Of a stretch of 16,231 nucleotides of DNA, positions 5,577-11,471 are shown one piece after another. The notes under the pieces were generated by a model. That model did no database searches and was not told the DNA's origin. It saw nothing but the letters and a program-made list of their open reading frames with translations. The first letter of the stretch is position 1; each line of letters opens with the position of its first letter. The stretch covers positions 1 through 16,231 of the forward strand of contig JADKKK010000038.1 in the NCBI GenBank assembly GCA_016720545.1. Reading direction: 5' to 3'. This DNA comes from Myxococcales bacterium (GTDB lineage Bacteria; Myxococcota_A; Polyangia; Polyangiales; Polyangiaceae). Made by a program: the position numbers and the translations under genes.

Positions 5577-6373
5577 GCGAGCCAATCATCATCGAGACCC
5601 CCGCACCGCCGACGCGCGAGCGTCTTGTGTTGGTGCCGCCGTCGTGCGTCACCGAGGAGTACGAGAGCCAGGCAGGTCCGCGGCTCGGCATCACGGGCGG
5701 CGTGGCCCGCGACGCCACCCCCGCCGACCTGGAGCGCGCGGGGTATGTGACGGGGGAGATGCTCGCAGAGCATGTGCGTATCGTCTGGGCCGCCGGGCAG
5801 GAGGCCGAGCCGGTGGGCGTGGCGATGCTCCGCAGGCTGAAGGACCGCGCCGAGAAGGCGGAGCGGGAGCTTGCTGAGACGGAGAGCCACGCGGAGATGC
5901 GAGCGCGCATCCTGACCGCACGCGCCGAGAAGGCAGAGCGGGAGCGGGACGACCTGCTCGCGAGGATCAACCAGGCGGAGGAGGCGGCGCGCGCCCTCCG
6001 CGCCGAGCTCGCCCGCCTCACCGCGCTGGACCGCGCGACGGATGACGAGCTGGTGGACCTGTACCGCAAAATCTACGAGACCCACGGCGGCGGGACCATC
6101 TCCGTTTCGCACGACGACTGCCGCCGCGCCGGAGTCCGCACCCTCGCCGCCCGCGTGCGGCAGGAGCGGTGCCTCGTCGCGCAGGCGGTGGGGATGGGGA
6201 CTGGAGTCACAATCTCGCGGACGAGCGAGCGGGTGCCAGGCACCACGGGCATGTGGGACGTGTACGTCACGCGCCGACCCGACGTGCCCGGCGAGCATTA
6301 CGCGTACGGCGTCCCCACCGCCGACGTGCCCGCGACGCTGGCCCGCCTGCTCGGGGAGGTGTCGCGTGGCTGA
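5573..6373 (+). CDS. Coiled-coil early protein, 266 aa
   Basis: Residues about 85-152 form a long charged coiled coil with a repeated RAEKAERE element (residues 92-99 and 117-124). The flanking N-terminal region is proline-rich then compact (GITGGVARDATPADLERAGY). The C-terminal region, about 160-266, has mixed strands with DLYRKIYETHGGGTISVSHD, MWDVYVTRRPDVPGEHYAYG and a final LARLLGEVSRG. The C-terminal DNA is partly copied 496 bases downstream (see the 43-base repeat). The GTG start overlaps the preceding stop. The next gene starts inside its last codons (8-base overlap). Coiled coils favour oligomers or adaptor roles; function is unknown. Confidence 0.72.
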   Translation: MSEPIIIETPAPPTRERLVLVPPSCVTEEYESQAGPRLGITGGVARDATPADLERAGYVTGEMLAEHVRIVWAAGQEAEPVGVAMLRRLKDRAEKAERELAETESHAEMRARILTARAEKAERERDDLLARINQAEEAARALRAELARLTALDRATDDELVDLYRKIYETHGGGTISVSHDDCRRAGVRTLAARVRQERCLVAQAVGMGTGVTISRTSERVPGTTGMWDVYVTRRPDVPGEHYAYGVPTADVPATLARLLGEVSRG

Positions 6374-6380
6374 CCTGAAG
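6338..6380 (+). repeat. 43-base direct repeat, copy 1 (gene-junction repeat)
   Basis: This segment covers the last codons of the coiled-coil gene and the first codons of the next gene. It matches 6834-6876 at 41 of 43 bases. It ends with GTGTCGCGTGGCTGACCTGAAG, of which the middle part GTGGCTGACCTGAAG is the shared gene start VADLK. It marks a duplicated gene boundary. Confidence 0.9.
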
Positions 6381-6638
6381 ACGACGCAGGAGCGGCGCGA
6401 CCGGTTTCGCGAGTGGCTGCACGACGACACACGAGACCACCTCAGCATCCGCGCGTGGTGCGTGGCCGAGGACGCGTGCGACGACGTCGACACCCTGATC
6501 GCAGAGAACGCGCGGCTTCGGGCGGTCGCGGAGGCGGCTCGGGACGCGTGCAACATCGCCCTCAACGACGCGGGGCCCGAGGCGTTCGCGACGATCGCCG
6601 AGCTGCGCCGCGCCCTCGCCGCACTGGGGGAGCCGTGA
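6366..6638 (+). CDS. Hypothetical small helical protein, 90 aa (paralogue A)
   Basis: Starts at GTG 6366 as VADLKTTQERRDRFREWLHD and has a central coiled-coil-like stretch DTLIAENARLRAVAEAARD, ending IAELRRALAALGEP. The start VADLK and the central stretch recur in the gene at 6862, so the two are paralogues. It overlaps the end of the coiled-coil gene by 8 bases and the next gene by 4 (GTGA). It is probably all-helical. No known family; a phage-specific accessory protein. Confidence 0.68.
   Translation: MADLKTTQERRDRFREWLHDDTRDHLSIRAWCVAEDACDDVDTLIAENARLRAVAEAARDACNIALNDAGPEAFATIAELRRALAALGEP
6504..6538 (+). repeat. 35-base exact direct repeat, copy 1
   Basis: A perfect 35-base match to 6985-7019, encoding ENARLRAVAEAA in both paralogous genes. 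Exact identity at DNA level, within genes that otherwise differ, points to recent duplication or recombination. Confidence 0.88.
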
Positions 6639-6639
6639 G
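6617..6639 (+). repeat. 23-base exact direct repeat, copy 1 (gene end/start)
   Basis: Identical to 7373-7395. It encodes the end AALGEP and the stop of one small gene together with the GTG start of the next, so the junction itself has been copied. Confidence 0.85.
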
Positions 6640-6829
6640 GTTCGAGGTGGCCGCGTCCGCAGACGATAGGACGGTTGACGCCGAGGGCCCGCAGGATGCG
6701 GCCGAGACGTACGCCGCCCAGCGAGGGCTTCGCGAGCCCATACGGGTGTGGGTGCGCGAGCCCGGCGCGCCTGACTGGACCATGTGGACCGTCGAGCCCG
6801 TCACCACCTACCGAGCAAGGCCAGCGTGA
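6635..6829 (+). CDS. Hypothetical small protein, 64 aa
   Basis: GTG start at 6635 (GTGA overlap). The sequence VRFEVAASADDRTVDAEGPQ, then DAAETYAAQRGLREPIRVWV and TMWTVEPVTTYRA, suggests a small beta-strand protein. The stop at 6829 is followed by 32 bases that, in the next frame, encode the same ALARMLGEVSRG end as the upstream coiled-coil gene. Either the gene truly stops at 6829 and the extra end is a leftover of duplication, or one base near 6810 is wrong and the product ends in that shared tail. Function is unknown. Confidence 0.6.
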   Translation: MRFEVAASADDRTVDAEGPQDAAETYAAQRGLREPIRVWVREPGAPDWTMWTVEPVTTYRARPA

Positions 6830-6833
6830 GGCC

Positions 6834-6876
6834 CTGGCCCGCATGCTCGGAGAGGTGTCGCGTGGCTGACCTGAAG
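6834..6876 (+). repeat. 43-base direct repeat, copy 2 (gene-junction repeat)
   Basis: 41 of 43 bases match 6338-6380. Here the part that encoded the end of the coiled-coil gene lies between genes, while the VADLK start is still used by the next gene. Confidence 0.9.
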
Positions 6877-7119
6877 GCGAGCCCGCTGGATAGGCTGTAT
6901 CTGGTCGGCGCGATCCGTCGCATGGGCGAGCGGACCGGAGCGGCGGCCGAGCGCATCATCGACGACCTCGACACCCTCCTCGCCGAGAACGCGCGGCTTC
7001 GGGCGGTCGCGGAGGCGGCGCGGGAGTACCGCGCGATGGAGGCGCCTGGCCTGGACATGTGCCGCGACAACGCGCGCGACGTCCTCGACGAAGCCATCGA
7101 AGCCCTGGAGGCCCCATGA
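6862..7119 (+). CDS. Hypothetical small helical protein, 85 aa (paralogue B)
   Basis: Starts at GTG 6862 within the second copy of the 43-base repeat, as VADLKASPLDRLYLVGAIRR. The central DTLLAENARLRAVAEAARE stretch is shared with the gene at 6366, but the ends differ (here ARDVLDEAIEALEAP). Predicted all-helical with a short coiled coil. It overlaps the next gene by ATGA at 7116. Shared start and core with divergent ends suggest a module duplicated and then altered by recombination. Function is unknown. Confidence 0.68.
   Translation: MADLKASPLDRLYLVGAIRRMGERTGAAAERIIDDLDTLLAENARLRAVAEAAREYRAMEAPGLDMCRDNARDVLDEAIEALEAP
6985..7019 (+). repeat. 35-base exact direct repeat, copy 2
   Basis: A perfect match to 6504-6538, lying in the coiled-coil core of the second paralogue. 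Confidence 0.88.
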
Positions 7120-7394
7120 AGACCCTCGACGAATTGGACGCACTCCACGCGGAGGATGCGGAGAGGATCCGCGAAGAGTTGCGCACAACAGGGCGCCACT
7201 ACACGGAGCCACACGAGTACTTGCACGACGCCTGGCCCGCCTTCTCCGCGCGGCTCCGGGCTGCGGAGGCGGAGGTGGAGCGGCTGCGGGCGCTGTCCGC
7301 TGAGGCCCGCGACATGCTGCGAGACATGCCGTGGCGGCGTGGCGGCGACGCTCTCGTCACCCGACTGGACCGCGCCGCACTGGGGGAGCCGTGA
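7116..7394 (+). CDS. Hypothetical small coiled-coil protein, 92 aa
   Basis: ATG start at 7116 (MKTLDELDALHAEDAERIRE). The middle reads YLHDAWPAFSARLRAAEAEV then ERLRALSAEARDMLRDMPWR, a charged helix with heptad-like leucines. The end RLDRAALGEP and its stop/start junction are identical at DNA level to the end of the 90-aa gene at 6366. It belongs to the same family of small helical, mosaic genes. No known family. Confidence 0.68.
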   Translation: MKTLDELDALHAEDAERIREELRTTGRHYTEPHEYLHDAWPAFSARLRAAEAEVERLRALSAEARDMLRDMPWRRGGDALVTRLDRAALGEP

Positions 7395-7395
7395 G
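7373..7395 (+). repeat. 23-base exact direct repeat, copy 2
   Basis: Identical to 6617-6639. It again spans a gene end (AALGEP, stop) and the GTG of the following gene. Confidence 0.85.
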
Positions 7396-7630
7396 CCCTT
7401 ACGTGGAGTGCAGGCACTGCGGGTGCTGGCACTACACGCGCGGCAAGCGGAAGTGCTCGTCGCCTCACGGGCACGACTTCACCCCGCCCGACCCCTTCGC
7501 GTGCTGCGGCGGCAACGACGAGAGGCGGCCGCACCACTGCTCGGACTGCCCCAAGCACCCGTGGGTGAGCGAGCCCGACCCGCGGTGCGTGGAGTTCTCG
7601 GGCGTGTGTCCGCACTCAGAGGACCCCTAG
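7391..7630 (+). CDS. Cysteine-rich zinc-binding-like protein, 79 aa
   Basis: GTG start at 7391 in the copied junction. Ten cysteines and several histidines in 79 residues: C7-x2-C10-x-C12, C22, CC at 38-39, C50-x2-C53, C66 and C73. This suggests two zinc sites. The sequence opens SPYVECRHCGCWHYTRGKRK and ends ahead of PHSEDP. Such zinc ribbons are frequent among phage proteins that bind nucleic acid or host enzymes; the actual partner is unknown. It is followed by a 2-base gap, one of few non-overlapping junctions in this operon. Confidence 0.7.
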   Translation: MSPYVECRHCGCWHYTRGKRKCSSPHGHDFTPPDPFACCGGNDERRPHHCSDCPKHPWVSEPDPRCVEFSGVCPHSEDP

Positions 7631-7632
7631 TC

Positions 7633-8016
7633 ATGGCCACCCCCGTAGACCCCACGCCCTACGCGGGCCCCACGGACCTCGTCACGGCGGCGGATGTGGC
7701 GCGGTGGCTCCACGAGATCGACGACGATGGCGACATCACCGGCGGCGATCCCATGTGGCTCACCATCTCGCGCCTAGACGCCCGCCTCGACCGCGAGCGC
7801 CGGCAGGCGTGCCGGCGGGGGGCGCTGGACTGCTGGCGGGGAGCGATGGTCTGCCTCGGGGACGCGTCGGGGAAACGCGTGCGACGCGTGGGGCGCAGCC
7901 TCGGCACGCTGCCGCTCATCGCGCTCGACGCCGTCCTGCCGCGCAACCACTGGCGGGCGACGTTCGTCCTGCTCGATCGCGCCCTCGCCTTCCGCGCCGC
8001 CGCGAGGGCGAAGTGA
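7633..8016 (+). CDS. Hypothetical early protein, 127 aa
   Basis: ATG start at 7633, two bases after the previous stop. The N-terminal part (DPTPYAGPTDLVTAADVARW, then LHEIDDDGDITGGDPMWLTI) is acidic. The rest is basic and helical, with RLDARLDRERRQACRRGALD and RVRRVGRSLGTLPLIALDAV, ending LLDRALAFRAAARAK. It contains two cysteines only and no membrane segment. No family is recognised. The intact frame and GTGA overlap with the next gene support it as a gene. Confidence 0.68.
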   Translation: MATPVDPTPYAGPTDLVTAADVARWLHEIDDDGDITGGDPMWLTISRLDARLDRERRQACRRGALDCWRGAMVCLGDASGKRVRRVGRSLGTLPLIALDAVLPRNHWRATFVLLDRALAFRAAARAK

Positions 8017-8273
8017 GCGCGGCTCCGTGGCTCGACTGTCCCGAATGCGGCGATCCGCTCATCGAGGCGCAGACCCGGGGGCGCGTGGACCGCGACGGAA
8101 ACGAAATCCAGCACCGAACCGCCTGCCGCTGCCGATGGTGTGACTGGCGATGGATCGACGACGGCGTCACTACGTTCCGGTGCGCGTGCGGGACGTTCGC
8201 GCAGGTCTACGCCGACGATGGCGTCGCGTTCGTGCGCGAGGTGACCGACCCCACCGCCGCGAGGCAGCCGTGA
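8013..8273 (+). CDS. Zinc-ribbon protein, 86 aa
   Basis: GTG start at 8013. Three close cysteine pairs occur: C9-PE-C12 in DCPECGDPL, C40-RW-C43 in ACRCRWCDWRW, and C57-A-C59 in FRCACGTF. The first two pairs fit a zinc ribbon; the third is a CxC turn. The W-D-W-R-W cluster after the second pair is unusual. It may bind nucleic acid or a host protein, but no family is recognised. It overlaps both neighbours by 4 bases. Confidence 0.7.
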   Translation: MSAAPWLDCPECGDPLIEAQTRGRVDRDGNEIQHRTACRCRWCDWRWIDDGVTTFRCACGTFAQVYADDGVAFVREVTDPTAARQP

Positions 8274-8569
8274 GGCATCGCACGCCTCCGAGCCCGAAGG
8301 CGATGGCCGCCGCCGGCTGGACACGCGAGCCGGGGCCGCCGGGCAAGTGCAACGCGCGTTGGGCTCACGTTCGGGGTTGGCGCATCGAGCACTGCGGCCA
8401 TCCGACGGCGAATCACCCGTGGGCCCTGTACGCGCCCGACCGGCGCATGATCTTGACCGGAGTGCAGTACGGCAACCCGCCGACCTTTGGGACCGCGTGG
8501 GACGGCCTAGCCGACGTGATCGAGTGGGTCGCCTCGGCACCCGCGCGCGCCTTCGAGGTACAGCCGTGA
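8270..8569 (+). CDS. Hypothetical early protein, 99 aa
   Basis: GTG start at 8270. The centre reads WAHVRGWRIEHCGHPTANHP then WALYAPDRRMILTG. A GW-x-(I/V)-x-HCGHPTA-x-W/HP core is a pattern I recall from unnamed phage proteins; no function is known. Two cysteines (in GKCNARW and EHCGHPT) with the adjacent His residues could bind a metal. The C-terminal part TAWDGLADVIEWVAS is helical. The frame is intact with 4-base overlaps on both sides. Confidence 0.68.
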   Translation: MRHRTPPSPKAMAAAGWTREPGPPGKCNARWAHVRGWRIEHCGHPTANHPWALYAPDRRMILTGVQYGNPPTFGTAWDGLADVIEWVASAPARAFEVQP

Positions 8570-8694
8570 CGGCGTGCGAGGCCCACGGCGCGCGCCCGGT
8601 CCGCTGCCCGTGGCACGGCACGCACGAGCGGTGCGTCGTCGCGCGGGGGACCGAGCCGCGCCTGTTCGCCTACGGCGGCCGGTGCGCGCCGTGA
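8566..8694 (+). CDS. Cysteine/histidine mini-protein, 42 aa
   Basis: GTG start at 8566; the product begins VTACEAHGARPVRCPWHGTH. The spacing C4-x2-H7-x6-C14-x2-H17 with further H20, C23 and C40 fits a very small zinc-binding fold. It overlaps the previous stop and the next GTG, which supports it as a real gene despite its size. No family is recognised. Confidence 0.58.
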   Translation: MTACEAHGARPVRCPWHGTHERCVVARGTEPRLFAYGGRCAP

Positions 8695-8969
8695 CGCAGC
8701 TCTCCCTCGACCTGCCGCGCGCGTGGCCGTGCGATCGCGTCCTGCTGCCGCGACAGTGGCACGCGGCGCTCGGCTACGTGCTCACCGTGCCGCACCACAC
8801 GCCCGACGGGCGGCCCGTCGACACGTACTCCGTCGGCCGCCGCGTCGAGAAGCTCCTCGAGCCGCGATGCCGCTCGGGCGAACTAAACGTGCAGACTGCA
8901 CGCGAGGAAGCCGCAAAGCTCGCTGAGGCCATCGTGCGCGCCATGAAGCCGCCGAGGGCGCGCCCGTGA
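8691..8969 (+). CDS. Hypothetical early protein, 92 aa
   Basis: GTG start at 8691 (VTQLSLDLPRAWPCDRVLLP). A strand-rich N-terminal half with YVLTVPHHTPDGRPVDTYSV leads to a helical end, ARE-EAAKLAEAIVRAMKPP. The LSLDLP opening resembles a clamp-binding (QLSLDLP-like) peptide near the very N-terminus: Q3-L4-S5-L6-D7-L8 fits the Q-x-x-(L/M)-D-(L/F) beta-clamp motif loosely. That is a pattern match only. No family is recognised. Confidence 0.65.
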   Translation: MTQLSLDLPRAWPCDRVLLPRQWHAALGYVLTVPHHTPDGRPVDTYSVGRRVEKLLEPRCRSGELNVQTAREEAAKLAEAIVRAMKPPRARP

Positions 8970-9073
8970 ACCTCCCGCCCGAGGTGGCGGCGGAGCTGCG
9001 CCGACGCGGCGCGGGGCATCCTCGCGGCGCCTCGGGGGTGGTGGCGGAGCTACTCGCCGCGCGCGAAGACTAG
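8966..9073 (+). CDS. Ribbon-helix-helix-like mini-protein, 35 aa
   Basis: GTG start at 8966; the product VNLPPEVAAELRRRGAGHPR then GASGVVAELLAARED has the strand-helix-helix layout of CopG/Arc-type DNA-binding domains (V-N-L-P-x-E-x-A-x-E-L, then S-x-V-V-A-E-L-L). It is short for a full ribbon-helix-helix but has both helices. It is the last gene of the early operon and ends in TAG, which overlaps the TAG of the opposite-strand endolysin on the palindrome CTAG. Confidence 0.5.
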   Translation: MNLPPEVAAELRRRGAGHPRGASGVVAELLAARED

Positions 9074-9861
9074 GCCTCGCCCGGCTCGTCACGCTCCCCG
9101 AGCGCCGCGTCCACCACGTGCGTGCCGTGCACCGGGCCGCCCATGTCCAGCGTCGTGCCCTCTGGAGGTAGCCCGAAGAAGGCCCGCAGTTCGTCCACGT
9201 TGGCTGCTCGCACAAGATTGCGGTCGCAGTCGCCCACGATGCCCGGCACGCGAAAGCCCGCGTTCCCGCTGTACTGCAGCGCCGTCCAATCCTTCCACGG
9301 CGCGGTACGGCGGCGAAGGTCTGACGCCGCCGTGGGTGCCCACGACGTGCTGAGGCTGCGGTACTCGGCGAGGTGGAGCGGCTTGGCGATGAGCTTCGGG
9401 CGCCGCGCAATCTCCGGGTGGAGCCGCTCGGCGAGAAACGAGGTGTACGTGTAGAACGTCCCGTCTCCCGCACCCTCCGCGTCGAGGCCCTCAAAGAAGC
9501 CCGCGGCGAAGTCGCAGAGCTGCACGCTGCCCCACTCTTTCGGCGCGCTCTCGAGGTCCAACATCACGCGGGTCTGGTAGACGTCGCCAGCGCACGCGAA
9601 CGCCTTGCGCGCCTGCGCCGCCGGATCGCCCTGCTGGACGCGGGCGAACGCGTAGACGCTCGTGATGATGCCCGCGCCGGAGAGCCGGCGAAGGTGCTCT
9701 TGGACCTCGGGGTCGCAGTAGCCGAGCCCCTCGGAGGCCTTCGCCCACGCGGCGAGGAAGCCCGCGGCTCGCACGGCGTCGGCGTCCTCGACGACCTGGA
9801 CGCGCGACACGTCGATCGCGTCGACGTAGTCGGGGAGGCGGAGGCCGGGGAGGCTGGTCAC
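9070..9861 (-). CDS. GH25 family lysozyme (endolysin), 263 aa
   Basis: A glycosyl hydrolase 25 muramidase. D17 lies in AIDVSRVQ, W39-AKASEG is the second strand, YAFARVQQGDPAAQA the third, and the catalytic pair D102-L-E104 is in VMLDLES. Later, FYTYTSFLAERL and WTALQYSGNAGFRVPGIVGD complete the barrel (the W-x-x-x-Q-Y and G-x-x-x-D pattern). It cleaves the MurNAc-GlcNAc bond to lyse the host. No signal peptide, so release depends on a holin. About 45 residues follow the domain, without a known cell-wall-binding repeat. The ATG at 9861 overlaps the previous stop (ATGA). It is the last late gene, meeting the early operon tail to tail. Confidence 0.9.
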   Translation of the reverse strand: MTSLPGLRLPDYVDAIDVSRVQVVEDADAVRAAGFLAAWAKASEGLGYCDPEVQEHLRRLSGAGIITSVYAFARVQQGDPAAQARKAFACAGDVYQTRVMLDLESAPKEWGSVQLCDFAAGFFEGLDAEGAGDGTFYTYTSFLAERLHPEIARRPKLIAKPLHLAEYRSLSTSWAPTAASDLRRRTAPWKDWTALQYSGNAGFRVPGIVGDCDRNLVRAANVDELRAFFGLPPEGTTLDMGGPVHGTHVVDAALGERDEPGEA

Positions 9862-10082
9862 GGGGCCTCTTTCGTGGCGAGCAGGCGGAGCACCTTGCGC
9901 TCATTCACCGCCCATTGGAGCTGGATCGCGTCGCGCTTCCAGTGGTCCAGCGTGGCGCGGATTCGCTTCACGTCGGCGCGAGCCTCGGCCGCGGTGTCGC
10001 GCATCGCCCCGCGCTCCCCGTCGCGCCCGTCGTGGGCCCAGAAGTCATACGCCGCCTCGGGCAGGATCCGCCTCACGGACAC
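9858..10082 (-). CDS. Hypothetical small protein in lysis cassette, 74 aa
   Basis: GTG start at 10082 (VSVRRILPEAAYDFWAHDGR). Charged, helical, with EARADVKRIRATLDHWKRDA, then IQLQWAVNERKVLRLLATKE. No membrane segment or signal peptide. It overlaps the preceding gene by 10 bases and the endolysin by 4. It could regulate or assist lysis, but this is from position only. No family is recognised. Confidence 0.65.
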   Translation of the reverse strand: MSVRRILPEAAYDFWAHDGRDGERGAMRDTAAEARADVKRIRATLDHWKRDAIQLQWAVNERKVLRLLATKEAP

Positions 10083-10276
10083 GACGCCCCCGCCCTCTCG
10101 CGCGCCTCGCGCATGGCCCGGGCGCGCTCGCCGGCCACGCGCGCGCGGAACGTGTAAGCCGGGCTTACAAGTCGCGCCTGGTCGTAGGCCGCGAGGCCGC
10201 GCAGGTCGGCGGTCTCAGCGGTCCTCGCCCGCTGCCGCGCCTCGACGCACCACGAGCAGAGACACTGGCCGCTCAC
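10073..10276 (-). CDS. Hypothetical small Cys-motif protein, 67 aa
   Basis: GTG start at 10276 (GTGA overlap). The N-terminus has a tight cysteine cluster, VSGQCLCSWCVEARQRARTA (C5-x-C7-x2-C10), and a last Cys near the end (AGASCP). The rest is charged and helical with many arginines. The cluster might bind zinc or another metal. It lies between two lysis-region genes; function is unknown. Confidence 0.6.
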   Translation of the reverse strand: MSGQCLCSWCVEARQRARTAETADLRGLAAYDQARLVSPAYTFRARVAGERARAMREARERAGASCP

Positions 10277-10437
10277 GTGTCCTCCCTCAGCGCCGCGAAC
10301 TTCGCGCGCGCGTGGATGCTCGCGAGCCGCTCGGTCGCGACAAACAGCGCCTCGCGCTCGGCCTCGGTGCCGCTCTCGCGGATCAGTTCGACGACGCTCT
10401 CGAGGGCGGAGAGCACGGACAGCAGGATGGCCGTCAC
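10273..10437 (-). CDS. Hypothetical small helical protein, 54 aa
   Basis: The GTG start at 10437 is chosen because it overlaps the stop of the lipoprotein gene (GTGA); the longer reading upstream is arginine-rich. The product begins VTAILLSVLSALESVVELIR, an amphipathic to weakly hydrophobic helix, followed by a charged helix. The N-terminal helix might touch the membrane but has charged residues. It may be a lysis accessory protein. No family. Confidence 0.6.
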   Translation of the reverse strand: MTAILLSVLSALESVVELIRESGTEAEREALFVATERLASIHARAKFAALREDT

Positions 10438-10688
10438 GGCACGCACCGCCCCGAGTAGGCCCGCCCGTAGCGCGCGGCGACGCGCTGGCGGCACGCGACG
10501 TAGCCGGGGCAGGTGCTCGCCTGCACCGCGCACGCCTCGAGGGCCGCCCCGTAGGCCGCGACCTCGGCGGCCGTCTGCGCGCGCGGCGTGCAGCCGAGGA
10601 GGAGCGGGCCGACGAAGATCATGGCGAGCGCGGCGACGAGCAGGGCAGCGACGAAGGCGCGGAGCGTGTGAATTCTGAGCTTCTTCAT
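10434..10688 (-). CDS. Small lipoprotein, Rz1/spanin-like candidate, 84 aa
   Basis: ATG at 10688 gives MKKLRIHTLRAFVAALLVAA then LAMIFVGPLLLGC, a typical lipoprotein signal peptide with the lipobox L30-L-G-C33. After processing, a Cys-containing domain of about 50 residues remains (AAEVAAYGAALEACAVQAST then CPGYVACRQRVAARYGRAYS). A lipobox protein in a phage lysis cassette suggests an outer-membrane spanin subunit, which would fit a Gram-negative host. It is longer and more cysteine-rich than classic Rz1, so the spanin role is only likely. The start overlaps the previous stop (ATGA). Confidence 0.72.
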   Translation of the reverse strand: MKKLRIHTLRAFVAALLVAALAMIFVGPLLLGCTPRAQTAAEVAAYGAALEACAVQASTCPGYVACRQRVAARYGRAYSGRCVP

Positions 10689-10924
10689 GGGACTCCGATC
10701 ATGGCGTGGGCGGCACCGAACGCGGCGCACGCGGACAGGCTGCCGGCGAGCGCGGCCGCGATGGTGGCGGCGAGCAGAAGGCGCGTCGTCGAGGGGCGCG
10801 ACCCGAAGAGTCCTGACAGGCGCCGCACGAGCGGCGAAGGCTCGTAGACCACCCCTGCGGGCAGCCCCTCGCTCGCGGGCACGACGACCAGGCGCGCGAG
10901 GTGCTTCGTGAGCGTCGCGTTCAC
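10685..10924 (-). CDS. Membrane protein of lysis cassette, C-terminal transmembrane helix
   Basis: From the GTG at 10924 the product has 79 residues, with SPLVRRLSGLFGSRPSTTRL and then a transmembrane stretch LLLAATIAAALAGSLSACAA near the end. However, the same frame looks coding well upstream, to about 11060: EVAEEASRQTLAAHTRTLAL and LVEAFVAEQRAVNATLTKHL form a helical region just before. The true gene probably starts near 11060 or is fused to the preceding gene by a one-base error near 11058-11062. It may be a holin partner or i-spanin-like protein (coiled coil plus one membrane helix). The family is not recognised. Confidence 0.6.
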   Translation of the reverse strand: MNATLTKHLARLVVVPASEGLPAGVVYEPSPLVRRLSGLFGSRPSTTRLLLAATIAAALAGSLSACAAFGAAHAMIGVP

Positions 10925-11469
10925 CGCGCGCTGCTCCGCGACGAACGCCTCGACGAGCCCCCGGTGCGCCGCGGCCTCGCGCCCCTGCTCGTCGAGGAGC
11001 GCGAGCGTGCGGGTGTGCGCGGCGAGGGTCTGGCGCGAGGCCTCCTCAGCGACCTCGACCCTCCGTGGAGCTGGCGGTAGGCCTGGAGCAAGATTTGGAC
11101 GAGCGTGCCGAGCGCGACGAAGGCGCCCAGGACTTTCGGCGAGAGCTTGCCGGTGAGCGCGTGCACGAGGGTGCTCGTATCGCTCGCGGCCGCCTTCGAC
11201 GCGGCCTCGATGCGCGCGAGGCGCATCTCGTGCTCGCTGAGCCGCGCCTCCTGCGCGAGGTCAGTCTTGCTCGTGCGCGCGTCGAGCTCCGGGAGGCGCG
11301 CCGACAGGCGGAGCACCTCGACGCGCAGCTCGTCGAGCGCGGCGATATACGGGTCCTCACCCGCCCGGAGCTCCTCGAGCGACGAGCGCGGGATGGGCGT
11401 GGGCGCCTCCTCGCGAGGGAGCGCGGCAGGCCGGGGGAGCGTGGGGATTCGGTCGGGATCGTATGCCAT
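10921..11469 (-). CDS. XhlA-like coiled-coil/membrane protein, holin-like, frame broken at its end
   Basis: ATG at 11469 gives MAYDPDRIPTLPRPAALPRE, a proline-rich start, then a long charged coiled coil (LRVEVLRLSARLPELDART, then EARLSEHEMRLARIEAASKA) and a membrane helix VLGAFVALGTLVQILLQAYR at about residues 114-133. Coiled coil followed by one C-terminal membrane helix is the layout of haemolysin XhlA/holin-associated proteins. After residue about 136 the reading becomes Arg/Ser/Pro-rich out-of-frame text, while the adjacent frame becomes coding. The natural product probably stops just after the helix, or continues into the next frame. The gene starts 2 bases after the preceding stop. Confidence 0.68.
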   Translation of the reverse strand: MAYDPDRIPTLPRPAALPREEAPTPIPRSSLEELRAGEDPYIAALDELRVEVLRLSARLPELDARTSKTDLAQEARLSEHEMRLARIEAASKAAASDTSTLVHALTGKLSPKVLGAFVALGTLVQILLQAYRQLHGGSRSLRRPRARPSPRTPARSRSSTSRGARPRRTGGSSRRSSRSSAR

Positions 11470-11471
11470 GG

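Noticed and set aside
5483..6844. Long minus-strand reading of 453 codons opposite the early genes
   Set aside because: Low-complexity Arg/Ser/Ala composition, no motif, and it spans several plus genes joined by 4-base overlaps.
9373..10458. Long plus-strand reading of 361 codons opposite the lysis genes
   Set aside because: It is Arg/Ala-rich antisense text over intact minus genes with family motifs (GH25), typical of very GC-rich DNA.
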